A program made the position numbers and the translations under genes. From Evernia prunastri (lineage: Eukaryota > Ascomycota > Lecanoromycetes > Lecanorales > Parmeliaceae), in contig NKYR01000008.1 in NCBI GenBank assembly GCA_003184365.1, positions 310,001-374,000 of the forward strand: a stretch of DNA of 64,000 bases, read 5' to 3'. Below the pieces are notes generated by a model. It was not told the origin of the DNA. It ran no database searches and saw only the letters and a program-made list of their open reading frames with translations. This document shows, one piece after another, positions 1 to 11,872 of this stretch (within the stretch, counting starts at the first letter, position 1; every line of letters starts with the position of its first letter).

Positions 1-1310
1 GATTCAAAGCGGCTTCCTTGGTCTTGTTCCTGCGTCCGAGGTACCTCAGTTCCTTTCCTTGTTGCTCAATTCTGGCAATGAAGTGTTCAAAAGAGTCCTT
101 GTCCGCGAGCAAACTCTGTTCCTCAGACTTTGGGAAATACTCCCGTTTTGGCTTAAACAAGTCGAACTTCTCTTCGAGGTCCGGTAAGTCTTGTACCCGT
201 CGAGGTGTCATCATCGCGTTCTCAAGTTCTCGCAAGCTGGATGGTGGGTCGTAGAGGCGCCTGCAAGCGCAATGACATAGATAGTCCCCAAAACAGCTGG
301 TATGGCTGTAGCGATCTCTAGCGAAGTGTACTAGGGCGCGGGCTTTAGCCGTTTGCACTCTAACCTCTTTCAGTGCTTCATAGCCGGGTGGATGGCTACA
401 AGGAACGGTGAATTGTGCGGTCCTCAGTCGTCGACAGGTCTTCAACAAACGGAAGGCTTCCCTTGCATCCGGTCCACACCACAAGAAGTACACCGTGGTC
501 AAGTGTTGCCGACGAATATATCCAATATTCTTCAAGAAGCGATAGAGCTGTCCTGTATCCGTGAAGGAGAAGCAATTGGTGGTATAGAAGACATGAAAGG
601 CTTCCACAAAAATCTGTTTGCACACTAGAAGTATGGAGAGATCATTGGGGGTGACTTGATGAATCACACCCCATTCAGGATCCTCATGCTCAGGGTTTGG
701 CACAACTGTCTTAGTACGAAAAGTGTTGTCAGAATCAACGTCTCCGCTTGGCGCTCTAAGTGGACGATTGTCGAGGACCTCGGTCAAGCAAATGGATGGA
801 TCTTGCGGCGGTCCAAGAACAAAGCCGTAGATGCGATTTCGGATCTCAGGAGCGAGATCTTGAAATCGAAAAACTCCGACAAGTTCATAGACAGTTGAAA
901 GGTTACTATCGTCGTCGACCTCTAGACCCGTTTCAGCGACGGAACCATAAGAAGAATGATCGGTTTCCTTGATCTCGGAATCCTTCTCAGCCGTGGCTAC
1001 CTCCGGTGAGGGTGAGGCTTCAGCTTCGTTGACTGCTGAGCTACTTCCAGCCACAGCCACAATAACAGTATGATGTGGTGAAGGTAAGCTTCCAGCTTCA
1101 ATGATCATAGATTGGCTTTCAGCGACGGTGATATGCAGCGATTTCGAGAGCGAGCTATGAGCTTGGTTGATGGCTGGGGTGGCATCAAACCTCTGATTGT
1201 CGTGCGAAACATACTCGAGTGGCCCCAATGTAACCACAGTATCGTGATTTGCTGCCAGACTAGCGCATCAGTAGATTCAGCAAATAAAAGATGTAGCCTA
1301 ACTCACCCAT
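1..1310 (-). CDS. F-box-like fungal protein, 3' end cut by window edge
   Basis: The frame is open on the minus strand from 1251 to base 1. Exon 1 is only ATG plus G (1307-1310), followed by a 55-bp intron (1252-1306, GTGAGT...CAG) and then exon 2. About 418 residues are visible. The first 120 residues are low-complexity and rich in Ser, Glu and Ala. Around residues 129-147 is FRFQDLAPEIRNRIYGFVL, the L-P-x-E-I-R-x-x-I-Y pattern of the short F-box-like N-terminal domain in expanded fungal families (DUF7730/2EXR type). Downstream are leucine-rich lines such as LLKTCRRLRTAQF and a Cys-containing stretch (CHCACRRLYD). Such proteins are presumed substrate adaptors, but no substrate can be inferred. 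I chose the start because the splice restores the open frame exactly (M-A-N-H-D). The true C-terminus lies outside the window. Confidence 0.6.
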
Positions 1311-2763
1311 GATGCCCAGGAAAAGACGTAGAATAAGAAAGCTAAAGTAATGAGGTTGCTCCCATGATGATGTGAGCAATGGAAAGCGTTGAAAGAAAGT
1401 CCCCAAGCGAAGTACTATCTGCTAGCGAGTCATAGAGTATGTTGAGGTAGAGCCATGCGTTCACGTCGACAGGGACAATAATGTGTTGCGATGAGAAGAT
1501 AAGATAGCGAAATCTGGTGATCGTGGCAGAAGTAATCAGTTATAGTTCAACACAATAACAACAACTGGAGCTCGGCTATCGCGTTTACGTTGTAAAGATA
1601 TGCTATACTCGTCCGTGGGACTCAACATTCTAATACTCAAGACGTCAACTACTATTCCATTCCAACGACGCCAGCTGCTGTTATAATACCTCTGTTGCAG
1701 CCATGATGGACTAGCTATGTTTTCTTCGAAGCCTTGAGGCGGCCAAACGATTGAGCATGGTAGGTGGAATCCATCAAGTTCAAGTTCACAAACTTACCAT
1801 AAGCGCCCTGAGCCTTGCTCTACGGCCTTCAAGTCACGTCCAACGATCGACATCTACCTTTCTATGGTTATTGCTCTGCGCCCCCATGGTAAGGCCCTGA
1901 AGCTCTTTGCAATCAGCATGTAGCTCCTCGTGCCCCTCCTCATGGACGTCTGCTGCTGTCGGCGTTGCTGGCGAAACCAAAAGGTGGCACCAGCTTGGTA
2001 TTATCTAGCTCTTGCACTTGCTTATTACCCCTCTTTCTCGCCTTGCATAATGTCATGTCACGCTTTGCTTTGGCTTTCCCGACATTTTGCATAACGTTCA
2101 AGTTCGCAGCCACATGTTGGCGATTAAAGCGCATCGGGAAAATGCGTCCGACCTCAAGCAATAGTACCGGACCGGTTCATTCCGCTTCCATAGGGTCTTC
2201 GGAAACCTTTGATGTAATGAATCTGCACGAATTGTGTTTCATGAGGAAAGTCCTTGTGGCATTTGGAGTAGCAGAGGAAATGATCTTCCCTCGTTACAAC
2301 ATAAATTATCACATATTTCTTTGCTAAGCAGTAGAATAAGCATCCCTCAATGTAATTCTGATCCCCATGAACAATTCTTTCCTGTGTGGTGAGAGTATGA
2401 AGTATAAGTACCTACTCCAGTGAAGTCGTCCCTGAGTCCTTAAGATATTCTAATACATGTATTTAACCATGCGGAGAATTTATCCATAAGTGCATTGCTT
2501 GATCATGAACCTCAGTCCTTCAGATCTAAGACTGTATTCGCGTATAGGAATCCCCATTATTGAACTTGGGACACCTACAGGCAGGAATCTTTGTCCAAAG
2601 TGAATCGTGAAGATATGCTAAAGGAACAATGCAATTCTGTATTGGTAAGTAATTAATTACTCTAGCGCGCTCGGATTTAACGGACCCGCCAATCTTTGGC
2701 TCATCTTGAGCTACCGTGAGGAAGGCTCGTATACTAACACCAGCCACGTCAAAGCTCGAATTA
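1311..2763. other. Intergenic, divergent promoters
   Basis: This lies between the minus-strand F-box-like gene and the plus-strand AAA ATPase. Short frames at 1940-2161 (minus) and 1965-2327 (plus) overlap each other and neither shows a recognisable motif or good splice context. I see no RNA gene or repeat. Confidence 0.5.
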
Positions 2764-5700
2764 ATGCGTACCTCAGTATGGAGAGCACTGCGCGCATCTT
2801 CTAGTCGCCCCTGTGTTCATGTTTGCCGCTTCGTCGCCGGCCGACGGTTACCCTATCCGCAACACTCGTTTCATACTTCCCCCAATCCTCGACGCGATGA
2901 AGGTCCCCCAGATGCAGCTTGGAACCATGGTGTCGAGCAATCAACCGATGCAGCTCATTCAGAACAAAGCCCTCCCGTACCAGATACTACAACAGAAGAC
3001 CCCAATGGCGCCTCAGACGGCCCTCCAAAGCCTAAAGACAGGAGCAATTACGGCTCGGCTTCAAGGAGAGCTGCAAGAAACGTCAAGCCACGAGAGAAGT
3101 TACCGTCAGTGCATATACCGCTATGGTTTCTAGACAGAAATGTGATACTTAGGGAAAACTGCGCTCATGCGCGAAAAAAAGATGGTCAAGGGACACCCAT
3201 AGGACTTGGTGGACTTCACTCGGACTGGATTGTACAAGATGGAGAAGCTGCTCCTGAGGATGCTAGCGCAGTGAAAGGAACCCTGGAAAATAAGGAAAGG
3301 GATGGCCGTCAACAGGAGACTGAGGAGCATCTTCCCTCGAAGGCTCTACCTGCCACACCCCTACTTGATAACATCAACATGCGCGAGATCTCGTCCATTG
3401 TGTCAGCTGGACTTCAAGTTCCATCGTCGCAGCGGGCAGAAATTGCCGCATCTCCAAAACCCCACGTTGTGCTTTTTTGCCCCAAAAATGGAGGTTCCTC
3501 TTTCTTAGACGTGATTGGGCTTCAATTGGCGTCGGAGAATTCAACAGACTTCATACGGCTCACTCCACAAGACATTGCCGAAATAGGGGGCGATTACATG
3601 GATGATCCGTCGACTTTTCGTGGCAACACTATGAGCTCTCTAGGATATGACGCTCAGCTGGTCACAGCAATGCGCTTTCCAGAAAAGTCTGAAGACTCCC
3701 CTGAGGAAGAATACGTTGACGGGCCGGAGAATGAGGAGGGTGTAGACCAAAGTCCCCGAAGGCCGAAACACTCCGCGCAAGGTCGTGTAGGTGGAATCAG
3801 CGCAATTCATGTGGGGACTTTCACAGCGAACAGCTTCCAGGACCTGTTTAAACCCTTCGCATCGCAAGCCGGCTCTCCTCAACAACCAAAAGTAGCCGGA
3901 ATGAAGCCTGCGGTACAACTCAAGGATATGACTCCAGAATTAAAAATGAATATGCTTGTGGAGGCATTGCTCAACGCCTCTAAGGAGAAGAGAGATGGGA
4001 AACCTGCCGCCGAGGTATCGACCACTCAAGAGAAACAAGAGGAAGCATATTTTTCCAATTCTGTCTCTCATGCTTCACCAGATGAAACTCAAGAAAGTGT
4101 ATTTCAAGAAGCTGAACATTGGCATGAGAGTTTGATTGTTCTGATTGAAGACTACCCCCAGGTCAATATGACTATCCATGGTGGCAAATTTCTCGACAGG
4201 CTACACGAGGTGGTAGAGGCAAGGCGTCGAGAGGGTCAAAGAGTTCTCATCATTGGAACTGCCTCGTCTAAAGACCTCATGCCATCCTTCTCCAGGTCCG
4301 GGGTAGACCACGTGCAAAGAGATCCTAGAAACCTACCAACGAGGACCATCCTAACCCCTATCAATGAAGTGTCGCCCGAGCATACATTCGAACAACATCA
4401 CAGAGAGAAAATCAAAAGCACAAACATTCGTCATCTTAAAGACATGCTTCGTCGAACAGCGCCAGTGCCTACCCAGGTCGCGTCTATTGTCTCGGACAGG
4501 TCCGTCGATGTCGATTCTAAAACGACCTTCTTATCTGGGCTAGCAGAGTCTATGTGGTCTTTCGATAGAGTCAGTAGAGCTGCGACAACCGCTTTGGGCT
4601 TACTTGAAGGATCAGCAGAGTTGACTATTAAGCACATTGAACAAGCATTGGAGATTATCGAATCAAGCGATACTGCGAAGGTTGACTGGGTGGTCAATGA
4701 AAAGGAGCAGCGAGAGCAAGCAACAAAGTTAATTGGCCCTGGGATCGAGATAGACACTAAGGAGCGAATGCGAACATTACGAAAGACTTGCAACGAGCAC
4801 GAGAAGAAGCTGTTGCATGGTGTTGTAGATCCTGAGAGTATCAGAACAACCTTTGCCGACGTTCAAGCTTCACCACAAACCATAGACGCCCTGAAGACAC
4901 TAACTTCTTTGTCACTCGTTCGGCCAGACGCCTTCACATACGGTGTACTTGCCACCGACAGGATTCCGGGTCTTCTTCTCTACGGCCCTCCTGGTACAGG
5001 AAAGACCCTTCTCGCCAAAGCAGTCGCTAAAGAGAGCGGAGCAACGGTGCTCGAAGTGAGCGGCTCCGGTAATAAGTTTCTTTCATCTATTGCTTAGAAC
5101 CCCTTCGCTGACCAAGCCCAGATGTCTACGACATGTACGTCGGCGAAGGCGAAAAGAACGTCCGGGCCATCTTCACCCTCGCCAAAAAGCTCACGCCCTG
5201 CATCGTCTTCATCGACGAAGCCGACGCCATCCTCGGCGCCCGCACCGGCAGCGCCAACCGCACCAGCCACCGCGAACTGATCAACCAGTTCCTCCGCGAA
5301 TGGGACGGCATGACGGAGCTCTCCGCCTTCATCATGGTCGCCACCAACCGCCCCTTCGACCTCGACGAAGCCTCCCTCCGCCGACTGCCCCGCCGCCTCC
5401 TCGTCGACCTCCCCGTCGAGAAGGACCGCGAAGCCATCCTGAAGATCCACCTCAAATCCGAACGCCTCGACCCCGAGGTCTCGACCGCCGACCTCGCGTC
5501 CCAAACCCCCTTCTACTCCGGCTCCGACCTCAAGAACCTCTGCGTCGCGGCCGCGCTGGCGTGCGTGCGTGAGGAATTCGATACCGCTGCTGCTCATGCC
5601 AAAGATGTGGGCACGGCCGACAAGTACGAGTACCCGGAGAAGCGAACGCTGCATCCGAGGCATTTCAACCGGGCGATGGAGGAGATCAGCGCGAGCATCA

Positions 5701-5855
5701 GCGAGGATATGGGCAGTTTGAGCGCGATTCGGAAGTTTGATGAGAAGTATGGGGATCGGAGGGGCAGGAGGAAGAAGGGTGGATTTGGGTACAGGACCGT
5801 TGGTGAGGGGGAGAAGGTGGGGAGTGATGCGGCGAGGGTACGGAATCAGAGTTGA
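2764..5855 (+). CDS. Mitochondrial-type AAA ATPase (Msp1-like AAA module with long N-terminal region)
   Basis: Two exons, 2764-5068 and 5122-5855, with a 53-bp intron (GTAATA...CCAG), give 1012 aa. The first 40 residues are Arg-, Ser- and Ala-rich without acids (RTSVWRALRASSSRP), which fits a mitochondrial presequence. The C-terminal third is a single AAA+ domain: Walker A GPPGTGKT near residue 740, Walker B IVFIDEADAIL near 796, and the second region of homology TNRPFDLDEASLRRLPRR carrying paired arginine fingers. The LRRLP-[RK]-R pattern is that of Msp1/ATAD1 and the meiotic AAA clade. The intron falls between Walker A and Walker B. The roughly 700-residue N-terminal region is far longer than in Msp1 (about 360 aa) and is not recognised. 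The likely role is ATP-driven protein remodelling or extraction in mitochondria; the substrate is unknown. An in-frame GTG lies 48 bp upstream, but the ATG at 2764 fits the presequence better. Confidence 0.85.
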
Positions 5856-6184
5856 GGGGTGGTAAGGTTGGGGGGGGGAGAGGGAATCATAGCTTTAGAT
5901 TTATCTTCTTTTTGGCATAGAGAACGGTTGCACTTGTATGGGTCGAGGCGCTCGACGAGCCATACCTATAGCGACAATTGCATCAGTAAAGGAATCGCTT
6001 CATTGATCATGACATGTCGCTTTTTTTATATGCTATCAATGTTCCACCATGCTGCTAATATCATTCTCATTATCGTTCGTTTTTTATTACTTCACCAAAA
6101 AATTACCTTTCTTACGCAGAATCAAGCGTATTCTCGGCGAGTCATTGTCGAGTATGTTCAAGTCTGAGCTCCTGATTAGCGGAA
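5856..6184. other. Convergent intergenic (3' ends)
   Basis: 329 bp between the convergent AAA ATPase and GMC oxidoreductase genes. It contains a G9 run just after the first stop and T-rich tracts near 6012-6110 that suit transcript ends. No gene seen. Confidence 0.45.
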
Positions 6185-7975
6185 TTACTTCACACCATGC
6201 GTCACATCCGAAGTTTCGAGGTTTTTGAAAGAGTCCGGGAGAGAGTCGCGGATCGAATCCGCCATCTCGGCCACCAGTTCCTTCGGCGTAATGGCAACGG
6301 GACCATCTTTCGCGTCCTTTTTTGCATCCCCCAGGATCAAGTCGCTCGCCAGCTCCGCGACGGCGTAGACGCTGGCTTGCAACGCTCCGCTGACGGGCGC
6401 CGGGAACACGCTCGCGTCCACGATCCGGAGCCGGTCCACCCCTCCTTTGAATCGAAGCTGCCCGTCCACGACGTCCCCCATCGCACAGGTGCCGGCCGCG
6501 TGGTGGATTGTGGTCGCGAAGCCGGCGACTCTGGCGTCTATCTCTTCGTCGGTGGACTTGCTCGTCAGAGGCGGGTAGCCTTCCGGTGGCGATTCGCATT
6601 CGATGACTTCTTGCATGGGCGGTGTCTCGATGACGCGGAGCGTGTTCCGGACAGCGGAACGTAGCATCACTTTGTCTGTTTGGGTGGAGTAGTATGCTGG
6701 GTCGACGACGGGAGGATCCTCTGGGTTGGTGGAGGAAAGCGTGATGCTGCCGCGGGACGTGGGTTGGTAGAGCAGAGATATGGTGGATATGTGTGAGCCG
6801 TCCATGGGAACATAGTGATTAGGTCCCAGCGCCATGGGGCCGTAGGCCACGAGCATCATGGTCAGCACTCGCTCCTTCAACAGGAGTTGCTTCGGGGCAG
6901 AAAGTATCTGTCCATCTGCTTGCAAGGCGGGCAAGAGGGCTGAAGGAGGGACGCTGGAGTGCACAATCCATTCCATCGGCATGCCTTCTGAATTGGAAGG
7001 GTTTTTATTCCATTCAGGATGGCCCAGTGCTGCCCCTCGTTCCTGGACAGAGGGTTTGAGCTTCCAAGCTATGCCGAGTGCGAGATGATCGAAGAGATTG
7101 CGTCCAACGAAGGGGCTGTATACGAGTTGGCGGATTCCAAGCTTGGCTAGCTCGGCTTCCTCACCAATGCCTGAGAGCATTAGAAGCTGCGGAGACCTGT
7201 GAGCTCCGCAGCTCAGAATGACCTCTTTTCGAGCATGAATTTGACGGCCAGAGACAAGTTCGATGCCTGTAGGGAGCATGTTGCCGAATGCCGGATTGTC
7301 TTTGAGCAAGATTTTGCGGACCGTAGTGTTGGTCATGACTTCGACGCCTTCGAGGGGATAAGCGGTGCCCGCAGGTTGGCGAGTTGCTTTGTGCCAGTTT
7401 TCCGTGTACTTGGCTAGGCCGAGGGGGTTTCCGCTGTTGGCATCTGGATTGTCCTTGTAGCCGGCAGCGTGAAAGGCATTGTAGACAGTCTCACGTAGAG
7501 GGTATTGGCGACCTGAGACGGTGTGAATAGGGCCGTCGAATCCATGGAGCTTTGAGTCTGCATCAGGATCATGGTGATGCTCGCTACGGTTGAAGTAAGG
7601 CATCATTCGCTCGTAGGTCCAGCGGTCATCAACAGAGGACTGTGCCCATTGCTCATAGTCTACCTTATCTCCTCTAGACCACATGCCATAGTTGACAGCA
7701 CTGGAGCCGGAGAGGATGTTGCCGGCCAGATTTAGGATGTTACGGTCAGAGAGTCCAGCCTGGGGGATGGTATCATATTTAGATACAAGGTCTGTTGCTA
7801 CTGGAATGAGTGGAGCTGCCATAGGGTTAGTGATATGTGGGTGGTTTCGTTCATCGGGACCTCGCTCAACGAGGAGGATTGACTTGGATGGGTCGCCTTG
7901 GTGTAACCGAGATGCTAGTACACACCCTGCTGTTCCACCACCGACAATTATGTAGTCAAAGGTTTGGTCCGCCAT
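6185..7975 (-). CDS. GMC (glucose-methanol-choline) oxidoreductase
   Basis: Single exon, 596 aa. The N-terminus has the FAD-binding Rossmann motif DYIIVGGGTAGCVLASRL at residues 6-23, followed by the GMC signature around NLAGNILSGSSAVNYGMWSRG. Near residue 490 is HHAAGTCAMG, which holds the conserved active-site histidine. The C-terminal motif reads RIVDASVFPAPVSGALQA (about 515-532). In choline dehydrogenase-type enzymes the corresponding SGN or SGH supplies the second catalytic Asn or His; here it is Ala. There is no signal peptide, so the protein is probably intracellular. The family oxidises alcohols, polyols or secondary-metabolite intermediates using FAD, but the substrate cannot be told. 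A possible TATA-like TATATAAG lies about 85 bp upstream on the minus strand (near 8055-8066). The unusual Ala may mean altered or lost oxidase activity. Confidence 0.93.
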   Translation of the reverse strand: MADQTFDYIIVGGGTAGCVLASRLHQGDPSKSILLVERGPDERNHPHITNPMAAPLIPVATDLVSKYDTIPQAGLSDRNILNLAGNILSGSSAVNYGMWSRGDKVDYEQWAQSSVDDRWTYERMMPYFNRSEHHHDPDADSKLHGFDGPIHTVSGRQYPLRETVYNAFHAAGYKDNPDANSGNPLGLAKYTENWHKATRQPAGTAYPLEGVEVMTNTTVRKILLKDNPAFGNMLPTGIELVSGRQIHARKEVILSCGAHRSPQLLMLSGIGEEAELAKLGIRQLVYSPFVGRNLFDHLALGIAWKLKPSVQERGAALGHPEWNKNPSNSEGMPMEWIVHSSVPPSALLPALQADGQILSAPKQLLLKERVLTMMLVAYGPMALGPNHYVPMDGSHISTISLLYQPTSRGSITLSSTNPEDPPVVDPAYYSTQTDKVMLRSAVRNTLRVIETPPMQEVIECESPPEGYPPLTSKSTDEEIDARVAGFATTIHHAAGTCAMGDVVDGQLRFKGGVDRLRIVDASVFPAPVSGALQASVYAVAELASDLILGDAKKDAKDGPVAITPKELVAEMADSIRDSLPDSFKNLETSDVTHGVK

Positions 7976-8629
7976 TGCTGAAGGATGATTCCCTTTCGCA
8001 ACTGAGTTGTTGATATTGGGGGTGGTAAAGTCAATGGTGGCATGAAGTAGTATGTAACTTATATACTAACACTCCAGTCTTCCGGTGGGATGCCGACTAA
8101 TCGCTAGGGCTTACCTCCGGGATAGAGCGCAATGGAATGATTGGGAAAGAAAGGTTGATTGACTGAGTAGATTAAACCTCATAGAGCCATAGAATAAGAG
8201 AGAGACTCTGAAGAGGGATTGACTTGCAGTCAGTGTCAGGGAATGCCCAAATGTGAAAAGCTTTGGAATGGCTTCAGCCACTGGCAAGGTAAGCATAGTC
8301 TTCAGGGTAGCAGCTGCTTTGATGTCTCTGATCCAAGTACTTTTCTCGAGACTGATACCGAAGCCTTTCTACAATCATTATAATCGAGTGATGCTTCAAT
8401 GATTATATTGATTGATTGATTATGTCATACTACCCTGAAGTTAGTCCCTTAGTGGGCCAACTATGCGAGATTACATAATCCTTCTACCAGTCAATCCAGT
8501 CAATCATATCGCCTCACTAACAAAAAGTGAGGCTATACAGATCGGTGTGGATTCACTTGTTGTCTTGTTCATGCATTATTGTGAAGAGTATCCTACTACG
8601 CCGAGACCTTCAACTAATGACATCCTTTC
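7976..8629. other. Intergenic / GMC promoter, AT-rich towards the transposon
   Basis: The upstream region of the GMC gene, with a minus-strand TATA-like element near 8055-8066. Around 8370-8430 are short repeats of ATTGATTGATT and a near-palindromic ATCATTATAATCGAGTGATG. Composition shifts to AT-rich from about 8350 as the degraded LINE is approached. No gene supported. Confidence 0.4.
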
Positions 8630-10285
8630 GTTTTTTGATATTATATCTCTGCGAATCCTTCTTGTTGATCCTCATCGAGAATTCGAAATTATTCAATAAA
8701 CCCAGTTCTCTTTATAAAGTTCGCTGTCATAAAGGCATAGCGAGATATTGTCAACATATTCTCGTGAGTTATTACTTCTTTTTGCATCTTTCTCCTTTCT
8801 GCTGTCCACAGACTCCTTCTTTATCTATTAAACAATCTATATTCGTGTAGCAAGTGGCGGGCAGTCTGTATCTATCCGCATTCACATTGATTATCGTCGA
8901 TATCCGATATTCTTCTGTCGAATAGAAAAACGTTGAGATCAATCTTTTCGATTCGTATTTGTGTGATTAGCGATGTCTTAGCACGTCTCATCCTAACGTG
9001 TAATCGCATAATCTTATTGAATAATATGAATTGAATCTTCCTCAGAGCATTATCACGCTTTTCCGAGACTTATTCTTTAGTCTATTATTGATAGACGTGT
9101 TTTCTAATAACTGTTTTAATCGTCGCTATTATTTTACACTGAATAATTAACGATAAGATCGTTTCGTTAGTGTCTCTTTCCAGTACTCCGTCGTATATCG
9201 TTTTCGTTCTTCAATCGGTGACCTTCTTTGTCTCTATATCGATTTATTCGTTATCTACAATATCGATGTGAATTAATATTTAATGTAATTCGATAGAGAT
9301 TTCTTGTTTTCGAAGAGCATTGATCATTTAAACTGTATACATAACATAGATTTAGCCTGATCTCTTTTCTGAATCTTCAATAACTCTAATGAATAACTAA
9401 TTATTAGTGTTAACAATAATCGTATCGATAGAGTGTGATCGATTGAGTATTACAATAGTTAATATCTGAATAATCTCATACAGTTCGATCGAATATACGA
9501 TATATTAGATGTCAGATCTCATAAATATTTGTCAAGACGATTTCATTGTGTAGAATATCGCTGCTGCTTCGATCTTTTTATTAATTTCACTATCGTTCGT
9601 ATAAAACATCGTATAATCCTTCTTTATAAATTATTTCGATAGCTTTTTTACTATCTCTTTGATTTTACAAATAATCGTTTTTAAAGATTCTCATTTCGAT
9701 AAGACGTTAAATGATTGCAACTTTTCGAGCTGTTAAACATTGTTATAGAGAAATTCAAATCTATTAATATATCTCTCTAGTGAGCTAGTCAGCCTATTTT
9801 CCCTTGATTTCCTTTTGAATTTTTATCGCTTTATGCGAGACTTAATGATATCATAATAGAAAGAACTTATTGCGATTTTTAGCACCGTCTCAGAGATTAG
9901 CTTCAAGTTTAGCTGCTATTTAATCGATAGAATATATATCTCTATATTGAAAGCTAAAGTCGATATGACTTTGAATATCTCTGTGATTCTTCTAATCGCA
10001 AGCGACTAAATTCTTTATAATGCTACTAGATGAAACTTATTATATCTCGAAGAGTTTTCGAACTAATATTAGACCGAGCAGTTATAGAAGATTTGTGATA
10101 TCACTATCGTCTAATATAGCTAACGTATACTCTTATAGTTATCGCCTCAAGTAAATCCCGATATTCTTACTAATATTTCTATGCTCTTAATAACCTTAAC
10201 GCTAATCTCTCTTATTCGATCGTTTTATCGAAGTTTTCTATCTATTTGCACTTTCAAATATATAACGAAATCTCTCGTCTCGATA

Positions 10286-10478
10286 TGTCAGAACCAGTAC
10301 AGATATGAGGTCTATGTAGGTGTATTGACTAAGACAACTAGCTAAGGAGCGAATATCTACATGGCATGAGGCTGATATGTAGGAGAAGGCCTCTGCCAAG
10401 CCGCGCTAAGCCCTATGGGCCAAACAAAGGAGGAAGGTGCTAGGAGGCCCTGGTAGGGACCAGGGTACGGTCGTAACA
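10286..10478 (-). repeat. LTR-like repeat A, copy 1 (193 bp, TG...CA)
   Basis: Identical by eye over 193 bp to 11680-11872. It begins TGTCAGAACC and ends CGTAACA on the plus strand. The C-rich run directly after it is the complement of a polypurine tract, marking this as the 3' LTR of a minus-strand element. Its left edge abuts degraded LINE sequence. Confidence 0.75.
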
Positions 10479-11046
10479 CTACCCCCCCCTCGGGCTAGCG
10501 ATGCCCCCATCGCTGTAGACAGGTGCAGGCCCCCTCGCTGATGTCAAAACACGCTCGCTATGCATGAGTGCTCGCTGAAAATCAAGAAAACAAGAAAACA
10601 AGAAAACAAGTGCTCTTCTCCGGTGTCGACGGCGACGGCAATATCCCTCTACTTGTCGTCGCGAGCCTAATGTCATAGCGGGTAGGGGATACAACAATGA
10701 AGAGAATCGGTGAGAAGCTGCGGAAGTGGTGGCCGAAAAGGTAATTTGCCATGGCGAAGCGTCCGAGGCCATTTGATAGCACTTTTCGGGCGGAGAGGAA
10801 ATCGGGCAAATGAAGGCTCCTGATTCGTCGAAATCTGCGGGCCGGTCCCGAGCCATTCCGAACCGAACCTTGTGGTGCATATCAGTTGAGGGTGATCGCG
10901 GCCGTCGAGAAGAAAAGAACGGTAGGGCAAATCTTTGGTGTGTATCTCCTGAGTAGTCTCCGGCTGATCGTATGCAGATCTCAAATTTTTGGCAGGGCTT
11001 TCGCGGAGGCCCCACGGCAGAAATTTTTTTGAGCGATCGCAGCCAN

Positions 11047-11175
11047 ATGAACGGAATAATAGCTATTAAGGTCTAATGATGGCAGAAGGCCGATATTTGT
11101 GGGCAGGGCCAAGCCGCGCTAGGCCCGATTCGGCCAGATAGAGGAGTCATGGTGTTGTGAGCTGGAACCATGACA
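11047..11175. repeat. LTR-like repeat B, copy 1 (129 bp), flanked by single N bases
   Basis: Identical by eye to 11900-12028. The first base aside, it reads TGAACGG...ATGACA, so it also has TG...CA ends. An N sits exactly before (11046) and after (11176), showing that the assembly is uncertain precisely at the repeat borders. Confidence 0.7.
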
Positions 11176-11679
11176 NCGCCGTGAAGAACCTAGGTACCTC
11201 TGATGGTATTCTGTCGAACGGTGTAGCTGGAATGGACTTGAATTGTTGTGTTGTGGAGGGAATAGTTCTGTTTCTTGTGGTTGTTTTCCCTTTGGGGTTG
11301 TGGCGACTTTTTTGCATTCGCTAGCCGTACGAATGGTCCCTATACTTACTTTATACTCTGATACGGTCACGAGTGGTCCCAGTACTTGCTTTATCCCTCT
11401 GACTGGTCACGAGGCGGCCCTCTGTCCCGGTGCGGGCTCTTTGGAATCCAGTTACCTGTTTGGTAGGCTAACCCAGGGTACCGAGTCTCATCCAGCTAAG
11501 GAGTCTCGAATGGTTCCTGTCCCGTCTGGTGGGCTGACCCAGGGATACGATGTCTCAATAGTCCTGTCTTGACCGCTGTTCCAGCAGTCTCAAGTTTAGT
11601 GTCTTGACAAAGCCCCTGCCTGCGAATTATTTGAATTCGTAAGCAGAATCGAATGGAGTGAGTGGTGAGCTAGTTGTAG

Positions 11680-11872
11680 TGTCAGAACCAGTACAGATAT
11701 GAGGTCTATGTAGGTGTATTGACTAAGACAACTAGCTAAGGAGCGAATATCTACATGGCATGAGGCTGATATGTAGGAGAAGGCCTCTGCCAAGCCGCGC
11801 TAAGCCCTATGGGCCAAACAAAGGAGGAAGGTGCTAGGAGGCCCTGGTAGGGACCAGGGTACGGTCGTAACA
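11680..11872 (-). repeat. LTR-like repeat A, copy 2 (193 bp)
   Basis: Exact second copy of 10286-10478. On the minus strand it would be the 5' LTR, followed by CTACAACTAGCTCACC, in which I do not recognise a tRNA primer-binding site. TGTAG occurs just left (11675-11679) and, two bases displaced, just right (11875-11879), which might be a relic of a target duplication. Confidence 0.75.

Larger units (their letters stand above)
10286..11872 (-). mobile_element. Putative non-autonomous LTR element A (193-bp LTRs), 1.59 kb
   Basis: Bounded by two identical 193-bp direct repeats that start TG and end CA. On the minus strand a purine run (GAGGGGGGGGTAG) lies immediately before the copy at 10478, as a polypurine tract precedes a 3' LTR, so the element reads right to left. 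The roughly 1.2-kb interior has no gag or pol frame and is GC-richer than the flanking RIP-degraded LINE, so it arrived later and has not been mutated. That makes it TRIM/LARD-like. No 5-bp target duplication matches at the outer ends (CGATA against GGTGT). The interior also carries a copy of repeat B flanked by N bases. Confidence 0.5.

Noticed and set aside
1940..2327. Overlapping frames on both strands (73 and 120 codons)
   Set aside because: Neither has a motif, a supporting splice pattern or a good start context; one must be a shadow and probably both are chance.
5094..5663. 189-codon frame antisense to the AAA ATPase exon 2
   Set aside because: A shadow of the strongly GC3-biased AAA coding sequence.
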